Shown in pieces: positions 6,193-13,928 of a stretch of DNA of 33,096 nt. The stretch is from Alistipes sp. (GTDB lineage: Bacteria; Bacteroidota; Bacteroidia; Bacteroidales; Rikenellaceae). The stretch's first letter is position 1; each line of letters starts with the position of its first letter. The stretch lies in the NCBI GenBank assembly GCA_017481925.1, contig JAFUOK010000039.1:1-33096 (forward strand), given 5' to 3'. The position numbers and the translations under genes were made by a program. The notes under the pieces are model-generated. The model had not been told where the DNA came from. It did no database searches and saw nothing but the letters and a program-made list of their open reading frames with translations.

Positions 6193-8121
6193 TTATAATT
6201 TTTCACACTCAGCCATCCACACCGCCGACGATGCATCCGAAGGCATCATCCAATCACCACGCGGCGAGAGTGAAACACTGCCTACCTTCACGCCGTCGGG
6301 CATCGCCGAGCGCTTGAACTGCTGGGCAAAGAAACGACGGAAGAAGGTCTTGATCCAATGTTTGATAGTAGCGTCATCGTATCTGCCATTAAACGCCTGC
6401 TGTGCCATAAAAAGTATCTTGGCAGGCGAGAAACCGTAACGCACAAAGTTATAGAGAAAGAAGTCGTGTAACTCGTAGGGGCCTACCAAATCCTCGGTCT
6501 TCTGCGCTATGTTACCCTGCTCGTCGGCGGGCAGCAGCTCGGGACTCACGGGCGTAGCCACCACATCGTGCAGGGCACGTGCCACAAGGGTGTTGTTCTC
6601 GTTGTTGGCCGCCCACGTCACGATATGACGCACCAAGGTCTTGGGCACCGAACCATTGACGCCATACATCGACATCTGGTCGCCGTTATACGTTGCCCAA
6701 CCCAAAGCCAACTCGCTCAAGTCGCCCGTACCGATAACCATACCGCCCGTCATATTGGCAACGTCCATCAAAATCTGCGTACGCTCGCGCGCCTGTGCAT
6801 TCTCGTAGGTCACCGAACGGTCACCCTCGGGCAGACCTATATCGGCAAAGTGCTGACGGCACGCCGCAGCGATAGGGATCTCCTTAAAGGTAACACCCAA
6901 CTCCTTGATAAGTGTCACGGCATTTTGATAGGTGCGATCCGTGGTACCAAAGCCGGGCATTGTCACGCCCACGATACCCGAGCGGTCGTAGCCCAGCACA
7001 TCGAACGTGCGCACAGCCACCAACAGAGCCAGCGTAGAGTCCAGACCACCCGAAATACCAATCACAGCACTACGACATGAGGTGTGCTTCAAACGCTTTG
7101 CAAGGCCGAAGACCTGCATCATAAAGACCTCCTCGCAACGGTAATTAAGCGACGCATCGTCCGAGGGGACAAAGGGCATAGGATCAACGTAGCGATCCAC
7201 GGCATCGGTTGCATTTGATTTCAGGTCAATGCTCTCGATAGAGTATCGGCGCACATCGTAGCCCATATCGAAGGTATTGCGGCGCTGACGCTCCGCCAAA
7301 ATTAGTTCCACATCGACATCCGCAACGATGAGTTGCTCATCCATCGAGAAACGCTGGCTATAAGCCAACATATATCCATTCTCGGCTACGAACGCATTGC
7401 CCGCGTAGGCAAGATCCGTTGTGGATTCTCCGAAACCTGCCGAGGCATATACATAGGCACCCACCATGCGAGAGGACTGCTCGCACACAAGGCCACTCAG
7501 ATAGCCATACTTACCCACCATTTCGGCCTCGGCCGAGAGGTTAAAGATAATGCGTGCGCCGTGCTGTGCCATATCCACCGAAGGTGGGGTAGCAACCTGT
7601 AAATCGGTACCTATCTCCACACCAAAGCATACGCCATCAACTACGAACAACTGATCGCAACCCAGGCTCACACTCTGCGAGCCAGCAAACTCTGCCATAA
7701 CGCACTGTTCGAGCTCCGCTCCCGAAGCAAACCAGCGACCATCGTGCCACTCACCGAAGTTGGGGATATGCTGCTTGGGCACAATACCCACAACACGGCC
7801 ATCGGCAACAACGGCGGCGCAGTTGAATATACGCTCACCGGCAGCCACGGGCAGACCCACGATAGCCACCAAGCCCAACTCCTTGCTCGCCTCAGCCACA
7901 CGCTCCAGAGCGCGCTCGGCAGCAGCAAGCAACATCGGCTGACGCACCAGATCACCACACGAAGCACCCGTAAGGCTCAGCTCGGGAAATACGACAACCC
8001 TCACGCCACGCTCCACCGAGCGACGCATCATCGAGATGATATGCTCGGCGTTATAGTCGCAGTCGGCCACACGCACCGATGGCACTGCCGCTGCGACCTT
8101 TATATAACCATATTTATTCAT
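6193..8121 (-). CDS. nadE: NAD(+) synthase, glutamine-dependent type with altered glutaminase site
   Basis: NadE makes NAD from deamido-NAD, ATP and ammonia; two-domain forms release ammonia from glutamine in an N-terminal nitrilase-like domain. This 642-residue protein (ATG at 8121, 1 bp after the upstream stop) has both domains. The synthetase half has the ATP-pyrophosphatase loop GISGGLDST. In the glutaminase half Glu47 (FPELSLTG) and Lys116 (VPKQHIPN) are present. The nucleophile position, normally EICEDLW, reads EIGTDLQ, so Gly171 replaces the catalytic Cys. Spacing matches the E52/K121/C176 triad of the M. tuberculosis enzyme with a constant offset of 5. The enzyme may therefore depend on free ammonia. 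It is the fourth gene of the operon. Confidence 0.93.
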   Translation of the reverse strand: MNKYGYIKVAAAVPSVRVADCDYNAEHIISMMRRSVERGVRVVVFPELSLTGASCGDLVRQPMLLAAAERALERVAEASKELGLVAIVGLPVAAGERIFNCAAVVADGRVVGIVPKQHIPNFGEWHDGRWFASGAELEQCVMAEFAGSQSVSLGCDQLFVVDGVCFGVEIGTDLQVATPPSVDMAQHGARIIFNLSAEAEMVGKYGYLSGLVCEQSSRMVGAYVYASAGFGESTTDLAYAGNAFVAENGYMLAYSQRFSMDEQLIVADVDVELILAERQRRNTFDMGYDVRRYSIESIDLKSNATDAVDRYVDPMPFVPSDDASLNYRCEEVFMMQVFGLAKRLKHTSCRSAVIGISGGLDSTLALLVAVRTFDVLGYDRSGIVGVTMPGFGTTDRTYQNAVTLIKELGVTFKEIPIAAACRQHFADIGLPEGDRSVTYENAQARERTQILMDVANMTGGMVIGTGDLSELALGWATYNGDQMSMYGVNGSVPKTLVRHIVTWAANNENNTLVARALHDVVATPVSPELLPADEQGNIAQKTEDLVGPYELHDFFLYNFVRYGFSPAKILFMAQQAFNGRYDDATIKHWIKTFFRRFFAQQFKRSAMPDGVKVGSVSLSPRGDWMMPSDASSAVWMAECEKL

Positions 8122-8122
8122 C

Positions 8123-8635
8123 TTACTCCTTGATATAAGCACGGACAATCTCCATAACATACATCATATGGTAATCGCCCTCGGGATACCAGCGTTCAAC
8201 CAGCTCCTTGTCGATAAAATTCTCCTCACGTAACATACTTGAGTACATCTTGCGGCACTCCAACACCAGACGAGCCTGCGTAATAGCGGGCACCTCGTTA
8301 TCGGTGAAGGACACCGACAAACCTGCCGCACGAATCTTCTCCTCGCCACGTCCCGTACGTGAACCACAATACATCATCGCATCGCGATACTGCTCGGGCA
8401 GGAACGACAGGGTCATCATAGACTCTCGCTCGGTAAACTCAAAGGTGTATCGCTGCGGGCGTATCATAGCCACAGCGGCATACTTATTCCACACGTAACC
8501 GGCAAAGCCCCACGAGGCTGTCATCGTATTGTGCGACACGTGGTCACCTGCGGTGATAAGCATCCAATCCGCACCGATCGACTTGATGAAGTTATCGGTA
8601 ATCTGCGCGGGATCAATCTCCTTAAATCCGTTCAT
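8123..8635 (-). CDS. Flavin reductase family protein (FMN-binding)
   Basis: This 170-residue cytoplasmic protein belongs to the flavin reductase/DIM6-NTAB split-barrel group. The N-terminal part contains SIGADWMLITAGD and NTMTASWGFAGYVWNKYAAV, which matches the usual flavin-binding region (a small-residue stretch followed by an aromatic), then RPQRYTFEF and a SFLPEQYRDAM segment. Such proteins reduce flavins or use bound FMN to reduce other substrates; the substrate here is not known. It lies between pepT (30 bp) and nadE (1 bp) and is co-transcribed. Confidence 0.82.
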   Translation of the reverse strand: MNGFKEIDPAQITDNFIKSIGADWMLITAGDHVSHNTMTASWGFAGYVWNKYAAVAMIRPQRYTFEFTERESMMTLSFLPEQYRDAMMYCGSRTGRGEEKIRAAGLSVSFTDNEVPAITQARLVLECRKMYSSMLREENFIDKELVERWYPEGDYHMMYVMEIVRAYIKE

Positions 8636-8666
8636 CTCAATAAGTTTTATGTGTTAAAGCAGTGTT

Positions 8667-9884
8667 TTACTTCGCCCACAGCTGAGCCAGGTTCACAATC
8701 ACCTGCTCGGCCTTGCGCATCACGTCAAGCGAGCAATACTCGAACTTGCCGTGGAAGTTCATACCGCCCGCAAAGATATTGGGGCAGGGCAGACCCATAA
8801 ACGACAGACGTGCACCATCCGTGCCGCCACGAATAGGCTTGATCCTGGGCTCCACGCCAGCATCACGCATAGCCTGCTCGGCCTTGGCGATAACCTGCGG
8901 ATGTGGCTCCACCATCTTGCGCATGTTGTAATACTGATCCTTGAGCGTAAGAGTCAGAACCTCGTCGCCATACTTCTTCTTGAGAAGATCAACGCACGAC
9001 CACATATAGACCTTCTTCTGCTCGAACTTCTCGCTGCAATGGTCACGGATGATGTACGAGATCTTTGCATTCTCAACCGTACCGTTAAAGCCTACGCAGT
9101 GGTAGAAGCCCTCGTAACCTTCGGTATGTTCGGGACGCTCAACGGCAGGGATCAGCGAATTGAGCTCGCAAGCCACCTGGATGGCGTTAATCATCTTATT
9201 CTTGGCATAGCCCGGGTGTACGTTGCGACCCTGCACCTCCACAACAGCCGAGGCGGCGTTAAAGTTTTCGTACTCCAACTCTCCCTCCGAGCTACCGTCC
9301 ATCGTGTAGGCGAAATCGGCACCAAAGGCTGCCACATCGAAGTAATCCACTCCGCGACCAATCTCCTCGTCGGGCGTGAAGCCGATACGAATCTTACCGT
9401 GCTTAATCTCGGGATGAGCCATAAGATACTCCGCCGCCGACATAATCTCGGCACAGCCAGCCTTATCGTCAGCACCCAGAAGGGTAGTGCCATCGGTGTG
9501 AATCAGCGTATGGCCTACAAAGTCCTTTAGTTCGGGGAAATCAGCAACACGCATCGTAAGCGAGCCGTTGAGCATAATATCGCCACCGTCGTACTCGTCT
9601 ATAATGTGTGGCTTGACATCCTTACCTCTCATATCGGGCGAAGTATCCACGTGAGCGATAAAGCCAATGACGGGAGCCGTCTCGCAACCCTCAGATGCGG
9701 GGATAGTACCCATCGTGTAGCCATACTTATCTACTACGACATCCTGCAAGCCCAATGCTCGCATCTCGTCAGCCAGGTAGTTCAGCAACACCAGCTGTTT
9801 ATCCGTAGAGGGGAATGACTCGCTCTCCTCGCTTGACTGCGTGTCGAACGCAACATATTTCAAAAATCTATCTTTCAGTTCCAT
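8667..9884 (-). CDS. pepT: Peptidase T (aminotripeptidase)
   Basis: PepT is a cytoplasmic di-zinc M20 peptidase that removes the N-terminal residue from tripeptides. The 405-residue protein has the usual length and motifs: His78/Asp80 in FIAHVDTSPD, bridging Asp140 in LLGADDKAG, the catalytic Glu pair 173-174 in FTPDEEIGRG, Asp196 in YTMDGSSEGE, and a C-terminal ligand His in GGMNFHGKFEY. The RGGTDGARLS segment binds substrate. It lies 20 bp downstream of the OPT peptide transporter, which suggests import and cytosolic cleavage of small peptides as one function. Confidence 0.95.
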   Translation of the reverse strand: MELKDRFLKYVAFDTQSSEESESFPSTDKQLVLLNYLADEMRALGLQDVVVDKYGYTMGTIPASEGCETAPVIGFIAHVDTSPDMRGKDVKPHIIDEYDGGDIMLNGSLTMRVADFPELKDFVGHTLIHTDGTTLLGADDKAGCAEIMSAAEYLMAHPEIKHGKIRIGFTPDEEIGRGVDYFDVAAFGADFAYTMDGSSEGELEYENFNAASAVVEVQGRNVHPGYAKNKMINAIQVACELNSLIPAVERPEHTEGYEGFYHCVGFNGTVENAKISYIIRDHCSEKFEQKKVYMWSCVDLLKKKYGDEVLTLTLKDQYYNMRKMVEPHPQVIAKAEQAMRDAGVEPRIKPIRGGTDGARLSFMGLPCPNIFAGGMNFHGKFEYCSLDVMRKAEQVIVNLAQLWAK

Positions 9885-9904
9885 AATATTCTATTGTTAA
9901 AGTT

Positions 9905-11848
9905 TTACTCCTCTTTCTTTGCACGCATCGTATGCCAAGCCATATAAGCGATGAGCACGATGTACATTACAAGCCCCAGCCACTCGGCGCTCTTCGACGC
10001 TGCCCAGTCGGCCATAAACCACTCAACGCCCACGAACTTCAGCACCGCCGACACAACGCCCATCAGCGCACCACCGGCGATAAAGCCCGAAGCAATCAGC
10101 GTACCACGGTCGAAACGAGCCTTATTCAGAGCCTCATCCTTCGAGCGTGAAGATACAAACCACGCAATAAGACCACCCACAACGAGCGGAGCATTAAGAT
10201 ACATCGGGATAAACATACCCAGCGAGAATGCCAATGCGGGCACACCGATAGCGGTCAATACCAACGCCAACGCAGCACCCATAAAGTAGAGAATCCACGG
10301 CGTAGAGCCACCCGTCATCAGGGGCTGAATAACGGCCGCCATAGCGTTAGCCTGCGGAGCAACCAATGCATCCTCACCCGTGAAGCCATATGTATCATTC
10401 AGCACGATCATCACACCTGCTACGGTCGCAGCCGATACGAACGTTCCGAGGAACTTCCATCCCTCCTGCTTCTTGGGCGTTGTTCCGAGCCAATAGCCAA
10501 TCTTAAGGTCGGTAATAAAGCCACCAGCCATCGACAAAGCGGTACATACCACACCACCGATAATCAGCGCAGCAGTCATACCAGCCGAGCCGTTAAGACC
10601 GATGCTAACCAATACCAACGATGAAAGGATAAGCGTCATAAGGGTCATACCCGACACGGGGTTTGTGCCCACGATAGCAATAGCATTAGCCGCCACGGTA
10701 GTGAACAAGAAGGCAATCACAAAGACGATAAGCAGCGCCACAATGCTCTGCACACCATTACCCAACAGACCAAACTGGAAGAATACGAAGCAAGCCACCA
10801 GCGCCGCAATCAACACCGAAAGTATAAGCTTCATCGGCAGATCCTGCTGTGTACGCTCTACGGCCACAGCCGCGCCGCCCTTCTTTGAAGAGAGCTCACC
10901 AACGGCCAAGCCCACAGCCTGACGGATGATGCCTGCCTGACGGATAATACCAATCAAACCAGCCATAGCGATACCACCGATACCGATAGGACGACCATAG
11001 TCGGTAAAGATAGTCTCGGGCGTCAGCGCCGCAGCATCAGGGGCAACAGAGCCGATCAAGGGTACAATCAGGAACCATACAAGGCACGAACCTGCGGTGA
11101 TAATCACGGCATACTTCAAACCGATGATATAACCCAGACCCAGCACGGCGGCACCCGTATTGAGCGAGAAAACAACCTTAAACTTATCGGCACACATCTC
11201 GCCAAAAGCCGTAAGACGTGTCGAAACGACCTCGGTCCACGCACCAAACGTGCTCACAGCGAAGTCGTAAAGACCACCGACCAGACCAGCAACAGCCAGC
11301 AACTTAGCCTGGTTGCCACCCTTCTCACCCGATACCAATACCTCGGTGGTAGCCGTAGCCTCGGGGAAGGGGTATTTTCCGTGCATATCCTTCACGAAAT
11401 ACTTTCTGAACGGTATGAGCAGCACGATACCCAACACACCTCCCAGCAGTGACGAAAGGAAAATCTGATAGAACTGCGCATCCAAATCGAGGATATACAA
11501 TGCGGGCAGCGTGAAGATAGCACCTGCAACGATAACACCCGACGAAGCACCAATCGACTGGATGATGATATTCTGGCCGAGCATATTCTTCTTACCCAAC
11601 GCAGTACCCATACCTACGGCGATAATTGCGATAGGGATGGCCGCCTCGAACACCTGACCAACCTTCAAGCCGAGGAAGGCCGCTGCAGCCGAGAAGATGA
11701 TTGCCATAACGATACCCATAGCAACCGAGTAGGGTGTAACTTCCGCCGGAGTCTCCGTTGCCGGCATCAAGGGCTTGTACTCTTCACCCTCCTTAAGCTC
11801 GCGATAAGCGTTGTCGGGCAGAGCAATCTTTTGTTTTTGTTGTTCCAT
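9905..11848 (-). CDS. OPT family oligopeptide transporter
   Basis: This 647-residue integral inner-membrane protein has about 14-16 hydrophobic segments separated by short loops, starting near residue 45 (GIVMAIIFSAAAAFLGLKVG). The Gly/Ala-rich helices, the conserved IQSIGASSGVIVAGAIFTLPALY stretch near residue 95, and the PFRKYFV and GKYPFPEATATTEVL segments (near 145-170) are typical of bacterial OPT/YSL secondary transporters. Relatives import oligopeptides, and some take metal chelates. The linked pepT favours peptides. It is the first gene of a six-gene operon and has an unusual leader with three inverted repeats (11872-11922). Confidence 0.9.
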   Translation of the reverse strand: MEQQKQKIALPDNAYRELKEGEEYKPLMPATETPAEVTPYSVAMGIVMAIIFSAAAAFLGLKVGQVFEAAIPIAIIAVGMGTALGKKNMLGQNIIIQSIGASSGVIVAGAIFTLPALYILDLDAQFYQIFLSSLLGGVLGIVLLIPFRKYFVKDMHGKYPFPEATATTEVLVSGEKGGNQAKLLAVAGLVGGLYDFAVSTFGAWTEVVSTRLTAFGEMCADKFKVVFSLNTGAAVLGLGYIIGLKYAVIITAGSCLVWFLIVPLIGSVAPDAAALTPETIFTDYGRPIGIGGIAMAGLIGIIRQAGIIRQAVGLAVGELSSKKGGAAVAVERTQQDLPMKLILSVLIAALVACFVFFQFGLLGNGVQSIVALLIVFVIAFLFTTVAANAIAIVGTNPVSGMTLMTLILSSLVLVSIGLNGSAGMTAALIIGGVVCTALSMAGGFITDLKIGYWLGTTPKKQEGWKFLGTFVSAATVAGVMIVLNDTYGFTGEDALVAPQANAMAAVIQPLMTGGSTPWILYFMGAALALVLTAIGVPALAFSLGMFIPMYLNAPLVVGGLIAWFVSSRSKDEALNKARFDRGTLIASGFIAGGALMGVVSAVLKFVGVEWFMADWAASKSAEWLGLVMYIVLIAYMAWHTMRAKKEE

Positions 11849-11871
11849 AATCTCTTATTTTTGTTATATAT

Positions 11872-11922
11872 TTTCCCTGGGAAAAACACCCTTTGGGTGT
11901 ACATTCTTACAAATGTAAGAAT
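11872..11922 (-). promoter_or_regulatory. Promoter and stacked inverted repeats upstream of the OPT operon
   Basis: Three adjacent inverted repeats are present: TTTTCCCTGGGAAAA (11872-11886), ACACCCTTTGGGTGT (about 11886-11900) and ATTCTTACAAATGTAAGAAT (11903-11922). The last contains, on the minus strand, TACATTTG (11910-11917), a TAnnTTTG -7 element 62 bp from the ATG. The palindrome over the promoter is a candidate operator; the other two would form hairpins in the leader RNA. Confidence 0.55.
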
Positions 11923-11958
11923 TTTTACGCAAATTTGTAGAATATTATGGCAAAAAAA

Positions 11959-11986
11959 TCCCGTCCGACCTCGGTGTCAGACGGGA
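11959..11986 (-). terminator. Intrinsic terminator of manC
   Basis: TCCCGTCCGAC (11959-11969) pairs with GTCAGACGGGA (11976-11986). The single C-A mismatch becomes G-U in leftward RNA. A run of seven T follows on the minus strand. Confidence 0.85.
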
Positions 11987-12046
11987 AATTTTCTTTCAGG
12001 CATCCCATTCTCGTTAAAATGGCATAACAAGAGCGGGGAATTATTG

Positions 12047-13120
12047 CTAAACGTACTTTTCGCCCTTATCGAATCGCACGTCGTCGATATACTTCTTGAT
12101 ACTCTGTTCGTCGCTGCGCGGGCAGATCAAAAGCACATCCGCAGTATCAACCACAATGTAATCCTGCAATCCCTTGACAACAGCCACTTTACCATCGGGT
12201 ACCGAAACTATTGATTGATGTGTATCGTAGGTGTAACAACCGTCGTGCGAACGCATATTCTGGTTGCGGTCTTTATCCGACAACTGATACATCGAACCCC
12301 ACGTACCCACGTCGCTCCAACCGAAGTCGCTGCAACGCACATATACATTGTCGGCCTTCTCCATAATTCCGTAATCAATCGAGATTGATCGGCTCTCGAC
12401 AAAGACCTGCTCCATAACCTCCGCCTCTCGCTCCGTACCCAGCGCATCGTCAGCCGCAGTGAAGAGTGCGTGGTGCTCGGGAAGGTAGGTCTCAAAGGCC
12501 TTCATAATAGAGTCTATGCTCCACACAAAAAGTCCTGAATTCCAGACAAATTCGCCACAATCAACAAATGCCTGTGCAATCTCCAACGCGGGCTTCTCGG
12601 TAAAGCACTTCACGCGCGAAATGACATTCGTGTCCGACTTTTGCAGATAGCCATATCCCGTGTCGGGACGGCTGGGCTCAATACCTACGGTCATCAGCGC
12701 ATCGTTCTCTGCCACAAACTCCAGACAATCCTTTATAGCCACCTGAAAATCAGCCTCATTCAGAATAAGATGATCCGACGGAGTAACAACCATCAGCGCA
12801 TCCTTGCAACGCTTGCGCAGAGTGTGGGCAGCGTATGCGATAGCGGGGGCGGTATTACGACCGATAGGTTCGCAGAGAATCTGGTCGGGTGTAAGTTCGG
12901 GGATATGCTCCTGCACCAGCGAACGATATGCCTGATTTGTCACCACAAGGAAATTCTCACGCGGTACCAATGGCAGGAAGCGCTCGTAGGTCGAGCGGAT
13001 GAAAGATTTGCCCGTGCCGAGGATGTCGAGGAACTGTTTTGGGAGGTTTCGGCGGCTCATAGGCCAAAATCGAGTGCCTACACCACCCGCCATAATGACA
13101 CAAAACGTATTATTATTCAT
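12047..13120 (-). CDS. manC: Mannose-1-phosphate guanylyltransferase (GDP-mannose synthesis)
   Basis: The enzyme makes GDP-mannose from mannose-1-phosphate and GTP for surface polysaccharide or glycoprotein sugars. The 357-residue protein opens with the nucleotidyltransferase signature GGVGTRFWPMSRRNLPKQF (12-30), and has the sugar-nucleotide motifs CEPIGRNTAPAIA, VTPSDHLI, the FTEKP segment, and WNSGLFVW. It lacks the C-terminal isomerase domain of bifunctional forms, consistent with a separate manA at 2343. The ATG at 13120 is chosen because upstream in-frame sequence is AT-rich promoter DNA with a -7 element at 13152-13159. It is transcribed divergently from pssA. Confidence 0.92.
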   Translation of the reverse strand: MNNNTFCVIMAGGVGTRFWPMSRRNLPKQFLDILGTGKSFIRSTYERFLPLVPRENFLVVTNQAYRSLVQEHIPELTPDQILCEPIGRNTAPAIAYAAHTLRKRCKDALMVVTPSDHLILNEADFQVAIKDCLEFVAENDALMTVGIEPSRPDTGYGYLQKSDTNVISRVKCFTEKPALEIAQAFVDCGEFVWNSGLFVWSIDSIMKAFETYLPEHHALFTAADDALGTEREAEVMEQVFVESRSISIDYGIMEKADNVYVRCSDFGWSDVGTWGSMYQLSDKDRNQNMRSHDGCYTYDTHQSIVSVPDGKVAVVKGLQDYIVVDTADVLLICPRSDEQSIKKYIDDVRFDKGEKYV

Positions 13121-13151
13121 ATTTATATAGCAAGTTTTTTTATTAATCATA

Positions 13152-13159
13152 CAAAGATA
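13152..13159 (-). promoter_or_regulatory. Promoter -7 element for manC
   Basis: On the minus strand TATCTTTG fits TAnnTTTG, 32 bp upstream of the manC ATG. It lies only 12 bp from the divergent pssA -7 element, so the two promoters overlap and may compete. Confidence 0.55.
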
Positions 13160-13171
13160 AAAAATTATTCG

Positions 13172-13179
13172 TAACTTTG
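13172..13179 (+). promoter_or_regulatory. Promoter -7 element for pssA
   Basis: TAACTTTG fits TAnnTTTG. Transcription would start near 13186, which argues for the ATG at 13210 as the pssA start rather than codons further upstream. Confidence 0.55.
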
Positions 13180-13209
13180 CCGATTATTATGGGTTTTATT
13201 ATCAAAAAG

Positions 13210-13914
13210 ATGAAGATTAGACTATTTACTATACCAAATATGCTGACGCTGGGCAATCTGGTGTGCGGTTCTTGCGCCGTAATTGCATTGCTCACACGCG
13301 CCGATTTCGAGTTGGCCTTCTGGCTCATTGTAGCATCGGCCGTATGCGACTTCTTCGATGGTTTCGCTGCACGCCTTTTGAAGTGTTCGTCACCCCTGGG
13401 CGTAGAGCTTGACTCGCTGGCCGATATGGTATCATTCGGACTGGTTCCTGCGGTGGCTATGTACTGTCTGTGGGATGTAGCTCCCGCGTCGGAGACCCTA
13501 CCCGAATGGGCACGCTACCTGACGCTCATCATCGTGGCCTTCTCGGCTTTGCGTCTGGCGAAGTTCAATATTGACGACACGCAGACCACCGAGTTCTGCG
13601 GTCTGCCCACACCTGCCAACGGCTTGTTCTGTCTCTCATTGGCTATGCTTATGGCCGCAGGGGATATCTCGCTCTGCCGCTGGGCTATCGTTGCCATCTC
13701 GGTTGGTATGGCATATATGCTTATCTCGCCCGTGAGAATGTTTGCACTGAAGTTCAAGGGCTTCGGCTGGCAGGGCAACGAGATACGCTACTCGTTTATC
13801 GCACTCTGCGTAGTGCTTATTGTAGCGTTCACACGCTATGCCGTTCCGGCCATCATCCTGCTCTATATGGTCATTTCGGCCATCCGATGGGCAATAAACT
13901 TACGTAAAAATTAG
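13210..13914 (+). CDS. pssA: CDP-diacylglycerol-serine O-phosphatidyltransferase
   Basis: PssA condenses CDP-diacylglycerol with serine to make phosphatidylserine, the precursor of phosphatidylethanolamine. The 234-residue multi-pass membrane protein contains the CDP-alcohol phosphatidyltransferase signature with exact spacing: Asp50-Gly51, Ala54-Arg55, Gly64, Asp68 and Asp72. About seven hydrophobic helices follow, and the start RLFTIPNMLTLGNLVCG is typical of PssA. An in-frame ATG at 13189 lies almost on the predicted transcription start, so 13210 is preferred. It is the first gene of an operon with the porin (14 bp downstream) and lytic transglycosylase. Confidence 0.92.
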   Translation: MKIRLFTIPNMLTLGNLVCGSCAVIALLTRADFELAFWLIVASAVCDFFDGFAARLLKCSSPLGVELDSLADMVSFGLVPAVAMYCLWDVAPASETLPEWARYLTLIIVAFSALRLAKFNIDDTQTTEFCGLPTPANGLFCLSLAMLMAAGDISLCRWAIVAISVGMAYMLISPVRMFALKFKGFGWQGNEIRYSFIALCVVLIVAFTRYAVPAIILLYMVISAIRWAINLRKN

Positions 13915-13928
13915 TTTTCTCAGCACGA

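Noticed and set aside
6568-8133. Several long plus-strand frames opposite nadE
   Set aside because: All are antisense to conserved NadE domains and lack recognisable motifs or promoters.
8751-9530. 259-codon plus-strand frame opposite pepT
   Set aside because: It is a shadow of the PepT gene, whose metal ligands are all in the minus-strand frame.
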